Shown: positions 30,529-39,407, counted from the stretch's first letter. The stretch is 42,970 nucleotides of DNA from Oligoflexia bacterium (GCA_015232015.1 JADGAM010000012.1:1-42970), one strand, 5' to 3'. The notes: generated by a model from the letters alone, not told the origin. Made by a program: numbers and translations.

Positions 30529-31971
30529 TTATCCTCTAAACAATTTTGGAAACAATATAGTAAAAGTTTCAACTGCTCTTAAACCATAGATTCCGCTAAA
30601 TAATAATAACAAACTCATAACAATTAACATGGAATTTTGTTGAAACGATAATAATTTTACATCAGTCGTAAAAACAAGATTATCTTTTCTTAATACATAT
30701 TCAAAAATTTTCAAAATACTAACAGTCATACAAAGTATTGCAAGTAAAATTAGTAAAGCTAAAAAATATTCCTTGTTAAGAAATAAATTACAAAGTGTTG
30801 TATATGCAATATTAGACGAAGCAAAAGGAGGTATCATAATTAGTGATAGGAAAAGAACAAAAAAACAAAATTTGATAACTGAATTTTTGTTGGATAATTT
30901 TAAATTATCAATGTGATCATTATTATCATGAAAATTACTTAGCAGAGAAAATAAGTAAGTCATAAGAGTAAATAAAATCAAATAAATTGAAAAGTATAAT
31001 GTAATTATATTTAAATATTTATCAAAAGCGTATAGCAGGGATAGCATAATGAACATTGAAATGATATTTGAGATAAGTAGAACTAATTTTTTAAGAGAAC
31101 TTTGATTAAAAATCATAAATACAGATATAAACATAGAAGAAATTAAAATAAATAAAATCATGAAATACCAATGAGAACGAAATACTGAGGCCATATTAGA
31201 TATTAAAAAATTAAGTCGTAATATAAAAAACAATATTGCGATTTTAGGAACAGTGATTAGAAAAAAAATTGAAGGATAATTTATTCCTTCAAAGACATCA
31301 TTTGACCATAGATAAAAAGGAATCAGTGGGTAAAGGAATGCCAATATTGTAAGCGAGAGTACAAATAAAATAAAAATACAATCAGCATCAGCATATTTCA
31401 TAAAGGTAATTTTTTCCATTATATTTAATATATTCCATGAATGTATTTTACCGAGCATTCCTGAAAAAATTCCATAAAACCAAAACATAATTGTAACGGC
31501 CAACTGACCAAGCATTAAATATTTTAGAGAGGATTCTGCTGTTTTTTCATCTTGAATTCTAACAGTATTTTCTAAAAATAAGCTTTTTCCTGAAGGAGTA
31601 ATACATTTTGGACCAATGGTGATAATTAAATAGTTTATTATAAATATAAATACAGCTGATGAAATTGCGACCATTAAATTATTTGTGGTTGCTATAAGCA
31701 TTGATAATATGCTTGAGATCAACATATGTATTTTAAGCAAATCTTTATTAGAAGGATATATTTCATTTGAATTATGTGCAAAAAAAAGCGAAACCCAGGT
31801 AGAAATAAAAATAAAAATTTTGGCCAAAAATCCCATAGAATCATTAACAAAAAAATTTTTTAAAATTATGTTATTTGAATATTGAGTAAAATGAATAAAA
31901 AGCAAAATCACTAATGTTAGTGAAAGCAAAAAGGTTGAAAATTTTTTTATATTTAAAGCTCTTTTTTGCAT
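30529..31971 (-). CDS. NuoN-like antiporter-type subunit
   Basis: 480 residues, about 13-14 helices. Family features: SLKYLMLGQLAVTIMFWFYG then a Gly-rich loop, like NuoN SLKYFLLGAFASALLLYG; PLIPFYLWSNDVFEGINYP followed by PKIAILFFILRL, like PFHMWTPDVYEGAPTP ... PKAA....RL, with the TM7-region Lys retained; and NQSSLKKLVLLISNI, like QTNIKRLLAYSSIA. At the TM5 position corresponding to the pumping Glu (E. coli Glu133) the sequence reads NNLMVAISSAVFIF, with Val107. It is the clearest family member in the cluster. A gap of 61 bp separates it from the NuoM-like gene. Confidence 0.8.
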   Translation of the reverse strand: MQKRALNIKKFSTFLLSLTLVILLFIHFTQYSNNIILKNFFVNDSMGFLAKIFIFISTWVSLFFAHNSNEIYPSNKDLLKIHMLISSILSMLIATTNNLMVAISSAVFIFIINYLIITIGPKCITPSGKSLFLENTVRIQDEKTAESSLKYLMLGQLAVTIMFWFYGIFSGMLGKIHSWNILNIMEKITFMKYADADCIFILFVLSLTILAFLYPLIPFYLWSNDVFEGINYPSIFFLITVPKIAILFFILRLNFLISNMASVFRSHWYFMILFILISSMFISVFMIFNQSSLKKLVLLISNIISMFIMLSLLYAFDKYLNIITLYFSIYLILFTLMTYLFSLLSNFHDNNDHIDNLKLSNKNSVIKFCFFVLFLSLIMIPPFASSNIAYTTLCNLFLNKEYFLALLILLAILCMTVSILKIFEYVLRKDNLVFTTDVKLLSFQQNSMLIVMSLLLLFSGIYGLRAVETFTILFPKLFRG

Positions 31972-32032
31972 TTCTTTCTTGTTACGCTGTTATTTTTAAG
32001 CAGGTTCATATTTTTATTCATAGGAACAAAAA

Positions 32033-33472
32033 TTAATAGTTATCTAAGAACACTTCTAATTGTTTTAAAGGTTTTCTAAATATATCATTAACTGGAGTTG
32101 GGTAAACACAAACAACCAGCAAAGAAATTATTGTTATGAATAAAAATAGTTTCTCGAAAATATGATACTTTTTAATTTCCTTATTGTACTTTAAATCAAA
32201 AAATTTTTTATAAGAATAATTAAATATTATACAAATTGAGATGAAAAATAAGAATAAAATGATTAAGGAATAAAATTTAGCTCGTTCAAACATCCCCAGA
32301 ATAATATTTATAATTATTAGAGACGGAATTAGAGTGTTTATTGGAAGCTTAAACTTTAAAAAGAAAGTAAATATGCTGATAAAGCTAAGTAATACTAGGC
32401 CAAAGGAGATCGCTCGATGTTCTAAAGTTGTAATTGAGAGAAATAAAGTGGAAGTTAAGAATAAATAATTGTAATAAGAAATTTTTTCTTCTTTTTCTTC
32501 ATTGTTATATTTCTTAGTTCTTCTATCTACTAGCATTCCAATTGAAGCATACAAAATGCCAAAGGAGGCATATTCTGTACAATGAATTGAATTTTTAACC
32601 ATTGATTCGGAAAATAATGGAATTAATATTTTTAAGATCAAATAAATTCCAGTTGCTGGGAATAATGATAAAATGAGCAATTCACTGTTTGAGTTTGAAA
32701 TGTATTTAGAATTAAAAATTGTATGTAATTCCTTGTGAAATGGTACTAAAAACATTCTTATGGATATTGCCAGCAACATTAAAAAGAAAAGAATATTATT
32801 TAAGTCAAAATAATTGTGGAAAATTTCTATATTTTTTATCCATGGGCCTACTTCATATAATTTCAACAAGTCAAAACTTCCTCTTGTTGCTCCATTAGCG
32901 AAATATAATCCTAATATTACTAAAAGAAAAAGTAGTGATGATAGCAACGAGAGTGTTGTAAATCTAATTACATCCGTTCTGCTATTTTCATCTTCTCTGT
33001 TCATTAATAATAAAAAGAAAACAGGTATTATCATAATGAAAAAGAAAGTAAACATTTGAAATAGATCAAGAGACATGTAAAAGGCAAGAAGCATAGATTG
33101 TAGAATCAAAAGTAAAGAAAAAGAGGATTTGTTTGTTAGAGGTCCTTTATTATTTTTGTTAAAATTTAATAAGGCAGATAAAAAGAAACTAAAATTTACT
33201 AAAAAAATAAAAATAAAGGATATCCCATCTATTCCAATATTATAATTTATTCCATATAGAGGAATCCATTCGTATTTCATACTCCATCTAGGGATAAGGT
33301 TTAAAAATTTATTTTTAAAAAAAATAAAAAACAAACAAATAATTGCAAAATTGAAAGTAGTAGAAATTAGATAGATATATTTGTGTAATTTAACAAATTC
33401 CTTGGGAAAACTAAAAATAAAAATTGCGGTTAGTATTGGAATTAATATTATAAAATTAAAAAGCGTGTCCAC
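32033..33472 (-). CDS. NuoM-like antiporter-type subunit
   Basis: 479 residues, about 13-14 helices. WIPLYGINYNIGIDGISFIF (residues 69-88) is the NuoM/ND4 hallmark WIP.LGI.Y.LGVDGIS. SLDLFQMFTFFFIMIIPVFF aligns with LDLFLFYVFFELMLIPMYF, with Phe145 at the position of E. coli Glu144. The TM6-7 loop is VPFHKELH rather than PFHTWLPDAH, and the TM7 Lys is not found in LFPATGIYLILK. The start is GTG at 33472. Family membership is convincing, but the residues known to be required for proton translocation appear lost. Confidence 0.78.
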   Translation of the reverse strand: MDTLFNFIILIPILTAIFIFSFPKEFVKLHKYIYLISTTFNFAIICLFFIFFKNKFLNLIPRWSMKYEWIPLYGINYNIGIDGISFIFIFLVNFSFFLSALLNFNKNNKGPLTNKSSFSLLLILQSMLLAFYMSLDLFQMFTFFFIMIIPVFFLLLMNREDENSRTDVIRFTTLSLLSSLLFLLVILGLYFANGATRGSFDLLKLYEVGPWIKNIEIFHNYFDLNNILFFLMLLAISIRMFLVPFHKELHTIFNSKYISNSNSELLILSLFPATGIYLILKILIPLFSESMVKNSIHCTEYASFGILYASIGMLVDRRTKKYNNEEKEEKISYYNYLFLTSTLFLSITTLEHRAISFGLVLLSFISIFTFFLKFKLPINTLIPSLIIINIILGMFERAKFYSLIILFLFFISICIIFNYSYKKFFDLKYNKEIKKYHIFEKLFLFITIISLLVVCVYPTPVNDIFRKPLKQLEVFLDNY

Positions 33473-33510
33473 TTTTTTTGTTATTCCTTTTTATGCTTAT
33501 TATTAAGTCT

Positions 33511-33810
33511 TTAATTATTTTTTATAAAGATAACAGAAATTATAAATACCACAATAATATTAATATAAAATTGTACTTTGCCATTTTGTAAGAGTCTTAA
33601 AGAGATATTTGCTAGTTTAATTAATATAACTGGAGTTTCCATCAAAATAATTAAAAAAACTTCGAATACTCTAAAAATTAGTTGCGAGGAGAAAGTAATC
33701 AATTTTACCGGCAGATCGATTATTTGTAGCAACCATATCTCATCAAAATTGCAATATGTCTTTTCTATAAAATTTATAAAATTTTTTACATTTCTAATTT
33801 TTAAAATCAT
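33511..33810 (-). CDS. Free-standing NuoL C-terminal-tail-like protein
   Basis: 99 residues. The whole ORF resembles only the end of NuoL. NFDEIWLLQIIDLPVKLI ... MET ... LRLLQNGKVQFYINIIVVF fits the family pattern of an FDxLY helix, an amphipathic stretch, then RRLQTGxVqxYalxmxxG and a terminal helix. It starts inside the last 17 bp of the NuoJ-K fusion and ends 38 bp before the NuoM-like gene, exactly where nuoL would sit in J-K-L-M-N order. No NuoL body is encoded adjacent, so it is not a simple frameshift; either the rest was deleted or the tail became a separate subunit. Confidence 0.68.
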   Translation of the reverse strand: MILKIRNVKNFINFIEKTYCNFDEIWLLQIIDLPVKLITFSSQLIFRVFEVFLIILMETPVILIKLANISLRLLQNGKVQFYINIIVVFIISVIFIKNN

Positions 33811-34549
33811 TTAAGTCATCTATAAAAAGGTTTTTCTTTAATTTAAAATAATCTAATAAAAATGAAAAATTGATCAGTGTCATGATCATTGCAACTATAA
33901 TAATTAAAAAAACAAAGGTACCTTCTTTGCTCGAAATGCCTCTAGTACTAGCGGCCAAATTTTCTTGGATAAGGTAATTTAAACTGGCACCATTATACAT
34001 TAATATGCTAGATAAGGCATTAATAAGTAAATTTTTATGAGTTATAAAACAAAATAATCCAACTGAAAATAATCCTATTGCGGCCAAAAAAAGTACAAAA
34101 GATTCATTTAATATAATGTGTTTACCAAAAAAAAATCTACTTAGTATTTGAAAATTTATAAATATAAAAAAAAACACAATAAATCCCTTAGTGATCAAAG
34201 AAAACATACCATGATCTTTCCACGTTGAAGGGATTTTTTTGCCAGCTTTGCTAATATCAACTATATTTAAGTTTTCTAACTTAAAATTACCTTGATCAAA
34301 CTTATGTATTTTAATGTGTTCTCTCATTTTTAAAATAAGTAACAATAAGGAAAATATAACTAAAGGGGTATAGAAAAACCATTGAATACACATTAGAGAG
34401 ATGTTTCCTAGAGCTCCATAGAGACCACCAACTATCAATAGTATTCCTGCAAAATAAAAGGTTTTCTTATAAACTTTTTCGGATGATAAAAAAGTTTTTA
34501 AAAAAATAATAAGTATTATTGTTAAAATTATCTCTAAAAAAAATAGCAC
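33794..34549 (-). CDS. NuoJ-NuoK fusion-like protein
   Basis: 251 residues. The N-terminal part contains LLIVGGLYGALGNISLMCIQ and a following WFFYTPLVIFSLLLLIL, like NuoJ (GLYLLLGAPFLAVVQ ..Y). After a ~60-residue hydrophilic linker and a further helix, LFSVGLFCFITHKNLLINAL then SSILMYNGASLNYL resembles NuoK TM1-TM2, and a last helix follows EGTFVFL. Both conserved NuoK Glu positions are Ile here by my alignment. The layout and the IDDLNDFK ending also recall hydrogenase-4 HyfE, a long NuoK relative. The start is GTG with GAAGGA 9 bp upstream, 28 bp after the mscS-like stop. Confidence 0.68.
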   Translation of the reverse strand: MLFFLEIILTIILIIFLKTFLSSEKVYKKTFYFAGILLIVGGLYGALGNISLMCIQWFFYTPLVIFSLLLLILKMREHIKIHKFDQGNFKLENLNIVDISKAGKKIPSTWKDHGMFSLITKGFIVFFFIFINFQILSRFFFGKHIILNESFVLFLAAIGLFSVGLFCFITHKNLLINALSSILMYNGASLNYLIQENLAASTRGISSKEGTFVFLIIIVAMIMTLINFSFLLDYFKLKKNLFIDDLNDFKN

Positions 34550-34577
34550 AATCTATGATCCTTCTATTATCTTTTTA

Positions 34578-35648
34578 TCATCTTTGATTTTTTTCAATCA
34601 TATGTATATTCCTATGAGGATAAGGAATGCTTATTCCTTTTTCTTTATATACAGCACTAATTTTTTTAAAAAATTCATGTTTGATTGCATATTGATCAAT
34701 AACCTTTTGGGCCTTTAAATAAACATTAAAATTCATACCAAACTCAGAAAAGGAACTATAGCGAAGAGATGGTTCATAATTTTTGACTGCTCCTGTAGCA
34801 CTATTTTGTATTTCTTTGGCCACTTCAAGAGTGATCTTTTCAACTTCACAAAGATCTGCTTCCAACCCTACCATTAGTGAAACTGTAACTCCAGTTTCAT
34901 GAGTGATTAAATCATAGTTTGTTACAATAGCGGAGGCCATCTTGTTATTAGGCATAATTACAATATTGTCTGATAACAGTTGAATACGAGTGCTTCTCCA
35001 CCCAATTTTTAAAACGATTCCTTCAACCAGGCCATCAATTTTTATATAATCACCTGCCCTAATTGGTTTATCTATAAGAGTATAGACTCCACTAAAAAAA
35101 TTACTTAATGTGTCCTGAAGAGCTAATGCAATTGCAACAGATCCAACTCCTAAAGAAGCAAGAATTGGAGTAATAGAAATTCCCGATGATTCTAGAATAA
35201 CTAAAAAAGCGACAAGAAAAATGAAAATTCTTCCAATAAGAGTTAAGAGATCTTTCAGATTTTCGCCAGAGGAGCGCAGTAATTCAGATTTATTAATGAT
35301 AAGGCGAAAAATTCGATCGATGGGCCACACTATTGATAAAACTAAAAGATCTTTAATTAAAATAATAAAAATGCTATTTTTATAAAACAGATGAGGAGAG
35401 AATTTATAAGTTATAATTAAGGCTAGGGTTGCAAAAAATAATCTACTAGGATTTTTTGTTGCATCAACAAGATCATCATCCCAAGAAATTTTAGTTTTTT
35501 TAACTAATTTTTCTAATTGCTTCCAAAGAAATCGTTGAGCATTTAGCAGAATAAATAGAGAGAATAAAAAAATAATGATAGATTCAAACCATGGTACGAG
35601 AAATGCGAGTCTGTGTTCGATCAAAAACACATTTATCTCTTTGATCAA
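34578..35648 (-). CDS. MscS-family mechanosensitive channel
   Basis: 356 residues. Four N-terminal helices precede the MscS pore and beta domain: ILASLGVGSVAIALALQDTL (TM3 pore helix, about residues 165-184), NFFSGVYTLIDKPIRAGDYI and VEGIVLKIGWRSTRI, then PNNKMA and a C-terminal alpha/beta domain. This is the larger YnaI/YbdG-like class rather than the 286-aa E. coli MscS type. The start is TTG at 35648, decided by a strong GGAGG 6 bp upstream. It is the first gene of the minus-strand run that continues into the complex-I-like cluster after 28 bp. Confidence 0.93.
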   Translation of the reverse strand: MIKEINVFLIEHRLAFLVPWFESIIIFLFSLFILLNAQRFLWKQLEKLVKKTKISWDDDLVDATKNPSRLFFATLALIITYKFSPHLFYKNSIFIILIKDLLVLSIVWPIDRIFRLIINKSELLRSSGENLKDLLTLIGRIFIFLVAFLVILESSGISITPILASLGVGSVAIALALQDTLSNFFSGVYTLIDKPIRAGDYIKIDGLVEGIVLKIGWRSTRIQLLSDNIVIMPNNKMASAIVTNYDLITHETGVTVSLMVGLEADLCEVEKITLEVAKEIQNSATGAVKNYEPSLRYSSFSEFGMNFNVYLKAQKVIDQYAIKHEFFKKISAVYKEKGISIPYPHRNIHMIEKNQR

Positions 35649-35694
35649 CTTAAACCTCCAGATTGTATCTTTGGCCTATCTCTATACAAAGAAT

Positions 35695-35724
35695 GTTTTA
35701 TGGTATTTTTTACTTAACTGACAA
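35695..35724 (-). promoter_or_regulatory. Candidate promoter for the mscS/complex-I-like unit
   Basis: On the minus strand TTGTCA (35724-35719, five of six to TTGACA) is followed after 18 bp by TAAAAC (35700-35695, four of six to TATAAT). Transcription would begin about 40 nt before the TTG start of the mscS-like gene. Confidence 0.4.
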
Positions 35725-35747
35725 TTTTTAAACAATCATATTAATAT
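35718..35747 (+). promoter_or_regulatory. Candidate promoter for mfd, possibly leaderless
   Basis: CTGACA (35718-35723) and TAATAT (35742-35747) are spaced by 18 bp. The -35 overlaps the opposite-strand -35 of the divergent unit. A start point seven bases after the -10 would fall at or next to the mfd ATG at 35754, which has no Shine-Dalgarno sequence. Confidence 0.35.
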
Positions 35748-35753
35748 ATTTTC

Positions 35754-38700
35754 ATGATCACAATAATAAATAATCTATATTCTAAAATAAAAAGTAAACT
35801 TACAGAATCTGATAAAATTGCTCTGAAAAATATAAGTTTTAATGAATGGTCTTTTATATTAAGAGAGTTTATTTCAAATGGTTCTGTTTACCCAATTTTT
35901 GAGAATAGTTCCCATTTAATAATCTCAGCATCTTCTGAAGTGGCCCAACAATATTATAATACTTTAAAAATATTTACTTCCCATAATGTTTTATTATTTC
36001 CGGAATTAGATTACTCTCCATATTCTTCAATATGCTCATCAAATAGTGATCTACTTCAAAAATTTAGAATTCTTGATACACTCACTTTTACTAGTTCAAA
36101 AAAATATCGCCCAATTGTTTTAATAGCTACTCCTGAAATTTTATTGGAAAAACTGCCAAGCAAAGATTTTTTTATTAAGCATGCTTTTGAGTTGTCAGTC
36201 AATGATCTGATTTCTCCAGATGAGTTAGCGCAAAAATTGGTTTCCATTGGTCATTATCCTACGCCTACAGTTGAAGAGCCTGGCACTTTCGCAAGGAGGG
36301 GGGAAATTTTTGATGTTTACCCTATCTCTCAAAAAGCTGTTAGAATTCATTATTTCGATGACATGATTGAAGAGATTTATGAGATAGATTTAACCAATCA
36401 AAAAACTTTAAGAAATAAAAAAATTGAGAGGGTAAGATTTGCGCCTACTCCAAATATTTTAGTTAATACCAATGCGGCCAATGAGGCCCTGGATTACTCA
36501 AAGAATTTACGCTCTAAAATTCCTATGCCTTCAACAAATTTCAAGGCCCGCTATGAAAAGAGAAAAGAAATCTTCAATGATCTTCAAAATAATCGTCTTT
36601 TTGATGATTACCCTAAATATTTGCCGCTTTTTTTTCAAAAACACTCATCAATTTTAGAATATATTACTTTGAAAGATCAAAGTAATACTAATAATGATTA
36701 TTATGTTCATTTAGATGAATCACTTTCAATTGAACAAAGGATTGATAATTTTATAAATGAAATGAGAGGAGAATATGATGCTCTAAAAGATAACAGTGAA
36801 AGTGAAAATCTTCTTCCTGCTCCCGAAGAGCTATTTTTTAATTTTCCTACAATTAACTTAAAAACATTTTATATAAGTCGACTTGATTCAGATGATTCAA
36901 AAAGTTCAAATTATTCGCACGATTCGGATAATAAAATAAAAATTAAAATTGATATTGAATCGGCCAAAAATTATTATCTAAGAACTGCCAATGTTTCACA
37001 GATAAGTACATCAAGTAATAGATTTGAATATATTAAAAAGTTTATCTTGTTTATTAAAAAAGAATTTGAACACTATGGAAATATTTACATAGTATGTAAA
37101 AATAATTCTTCTAAAGAGGAAATTAAATACTTATTTCAAAATAATGATTTCCCCTCTGATTTACTTAAAAGAATTACCTTTTTAGATGGCGATATTACTG
37201 AAGGTTTTTTTTCTGCTGAAACTCATACCTTAATTCTTTCCGATGCAGATTTTTTTGCTTCTCAAAAACGCGCTAAACATAAAAAACACTACCAGAAAAA
37301 ACTTGACCTGTTTGCTGAACAATTGGCCTCTTTAAAAGAAAAAGATTATATCATTCATAATTCTTATGGGATTGGTGAATATAAAGGACTTACTTCATTA
37401 ACAGTAGGTTCTCAACAATCTGATTTTTTAATAATTAATTATGCTGATGGAGATAAAGTTTACGTTCCAGTCTATAAGATGAATTTAGTGCAAAAATATG
37501 CAGAGGCGGGAGCAAAAGTTGAGATTGCAAATTTAAAAAGTAATAAATTTGAAAAGGCCAAAGAGCGTGCTCGTTCTGCAGTTAAAAAATTGGCCTTTGA
37601 TTTATTGCAACTTGAGGCCAAGAGACTTACTACTCCTGCATTTGCCTACTCTCCTCCAGATCATCTCTTTAAAGAATTTGAATTAGCATTTCCTTTTAAA
37701 GAAACTGAAGATCAGTTGAAGGCCATAGAAGATGTTTTAGAAGATATGCAAAAAGATCATCCAATGGATAGATTAGTTTGCGGTGATGTAGGATTGGGTA
37801 AGACTGAAGTGGCCATGAGGGCCGCCTTTAAGGCCATTCTAGACAAGAAGCAAGTTGCGATTTTAGTGCCTACAACTATTTTGGCGCTTCAACACTATAA
37901 CTCTTTTAAAGAACGTTTTAAAGAGTTTGGAGTTAATATTGAATTTTTATCAAGACTAAAAACTCCTAAAGAGACTAAAGAAATAGCGACTAAAATTGCT
38001 GCTGGGGCAGTTGATGTTGTAATTGGCACTCATAAAATGCTCTCTGATTCCATAAAGTTTTGTGACTTAGGGTTGGTAGTGGTAGATGAAGAACAACGCT
38101 TTGGAGTGGCCCATAAAGAAAAATTAAAGCTTTTAAGATCTTCTGTAGATTATTTAACAATGACTGCAACACCAATTCCACGTACTTTACAGTTGAGTTA
38201 TCTTGGAATTAAAAATTTATCAATTATAGAAACTCCTCCTCCGAAGCGTCAGGCGATTAAAACTTATGTGGTAAAATATGATGAACATACTGTTAAAACT
38301 GCTATTGAAAAAGAATTAAAGCGAGGTGGTCAGGTATTTTTTGTGCATAATCGAGTTGAAGATATTGAAAGTGTTCATTGTAATATATCCGATTTAGTTC
38401 CAGATGCGAGAATAATAATTGCTCATGGACAACTTCCAGGACGTGAATTAGAAAAACGCATGAAGGATTTTTATGCACATAAATATAATATTCTAGTGGC
38501 CACCACTATTATTGAATCGGGAATCGATATACCCGATGCAAATACTATGATAATTGATCGTGCAGATACTTATGGTTTATCACAGCTTCATCAATTAAGA
38601 GGGCGTATTGGCCGTTCGGATAAAAAAGCTTATGCTTATTTTTTAATACCTAATGATCGCACTCTTTCCACAATTGCCAGTAGACGTTTGCAAGCATTGC

Positions 38701-39407
38701 AGACCTACTCAAATCTTGGGTCTGGATTTGCAATTGCATCTTCTGATTTAGATATTCGAGGGGCCGGAGATATTTTAGGAGCAGATCAATCAGGGCATAT
38801 TGAAAGTATTGGTCTGGAACTTTATATGCAACTTCTAGAAGAGGCAATCGCCGAGTTAAAAAGAGATGCTAAGACTAATCAGAAAGATCAAACCACAACT
38901 GCTGAGATTGAAAAAATTCATTCTTCGAGTAGTTTGAGTAGAAAAGATGTTGAGATTCAAACACCATATCCATCTTTTATTCCTCATGATTATATTGTGG
39001 ATTCAGGAATTCGCCTTAAATATTATAAGAAATTATCCAACTCTCACCATCAAGAAGATTTGCTGGCCCTTAGAGAAGAGATAGAAGATATTTTTGGTAA
39101 AATCCCCACTGAATTAGATAATTTGTTGTTGATTTTAGAATTGAGAACAATACTGCGCGATTGTGCTATAACTTACTTAAGTGTTTCTAGTAGTGAGATT
39201 CATATTAAGTTTGATCAAGATGAGTTAAATAAAAGACCTCAATTAAGAGACCAAATTATTAAAGTATTTATGAGTAGACCCAAGATTTATAGATTAAAAC
39301 CTGACTATTCTGTTACTTATTTTAGTAAAAAGACACCTATTACTCAAAAAGATCTATTAAATTTTTCAAAAAATATAATTCAAGAGATTGATGCTCTTTC
39401 TTTTTAG
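35754..39407 (+). CDS. mfd: Transcription-repair coupling factor Mfd
   Basis: Translocase that displaces stalled RNA polymerase and recruits UvrA. The 1217-residue product has an N-terminal UvrB-homology region (EEPGTFARRGEIFDVYP), the RNA-polymerase-interacting domain (EKDYIIHNSYGIGEYKGL, ~529-546), Walker A GDVGLGKTE (~677), the DEEQRFGV box (~777), TMTATPIPRTL, the RecG-like Q-x3-R region and QLHQLRGRIGRS (~943-954). The C-terminal TRCF domain ends normally. Length is slightly above the typical ~1150. The ATG at 35754 lacks a ribosome binding site. Its partner gene uvrA begins at the end of this window. Confidence 0.97.
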   Translation: MITIINNLYSKIKSKLTESDKIALKNISFNEWSFILREFISNGSVYPIFENSSHLIISASSEVAQQYYNTLKIFTSHNVLLFPELDYSPYSSICSSNSDLLQKFRILDTLTFTSSKKYRPIVLIATPEILLEKLPSKDFFIKHAFELSVNDLISPDELAQKLVSIGHYPTPTVEEPGTFARRGEIFDVYPISQKAVRIHYFDDMIEEIYEIDLTNQKTLRNKKIERVRFAPTPNILVNTNAANEALDYSKNLRSKIPMPSTNFKARYEKRKEIFNDLQNNRLFDDYPKYLPLFFQKHSSILEYITLKDQSNTNNDYYVHLDESLSIEQRIDNFINEMRGEYDALKDNSESENLLPAPEELFFNFPTINLKTFYISRLDSDDSKSSNYSHDSDNKIKIKIDIESAKNYYLRTANVSQISTSSNRFEYIKKFILFIKKEFEHYGNIYIVCKNNSSKEEIKYLFQNNDFPSDLLKRITFLDGDITEGFFSAETHTLILSDADFFASQKRAKHKKHYQKKLDLFAEQLASLKEKDYIIHNSYGIGEYKGLTSLTVGSQQSDFLIINYADGDKVYVPVYKMNLVQKYAEAGAKVEIANLKSNKFEKAKERARSAVKKLAFDLLQLEAKRLTTPAFAYSPPDHLFKEFELAFPFKETEDQLKAIEDVLEDMQKDHPMDRLVCGDVGLGKTEVAMRAAFKAILDKKQVAILVPTTILALQHYNSFKERFKEFGVNIEFLSRLKTPKETKEIATKIAAGAVDVVIGTHKMLSDSIKFCDLGLVVVDEEQRFGVAHKEKLKLLRSSVDYLTMTATPIPRTLQLSYLGIKNLSIIETPPPKRQAIKTYVVKYDEHTVKTAIEKELKRGGQVFFVHNRVEDIESVHCNISDLVPDARIIIAHGQLPGRELEKRMKDFYAHKYNILVATTIIESGIDIPDANTMIIDRADTYGLSQLHQLRGRIGRSDKKAYAYFLIPNDRTLSTIASRRLQALQTYSNLGSGFAIASSDLDIRGAGDILGADQSGHIESIGLELYMQLLEEAIAELKRDAKTNQKDQTTTAEIEKIHSSSSLSRKDVEIQTPYPSFIPHDYIVDSGIRLKYYKKLSNSHHQEDLLALREEIEDIFGKIPTELDNLLLILELRTILRDCAITYLSVSSSEIHIKFDQDELNKRPQLRDQIIKVFMSRPKIYRLKPDYSVTYFSKKTPITQKDLLNFSKNIIQEIDALSF

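Noticed and set aside
26254-34549. Ordinary Mrp-type Na+/H+ antiporter operon
   Set aside because: A NuoH-like and two NuoJ-like ORFs are present, while MrpE/F/G-like small subunits are not recognised, so the Mrp label does not fit.
33511-34549. Sequencing frameshift splitting one nuoL gene
   Set aside because: The upstream ORF is NuoJ/K-like, not a NuoL body, and there is no room for the missing ~500 residues.
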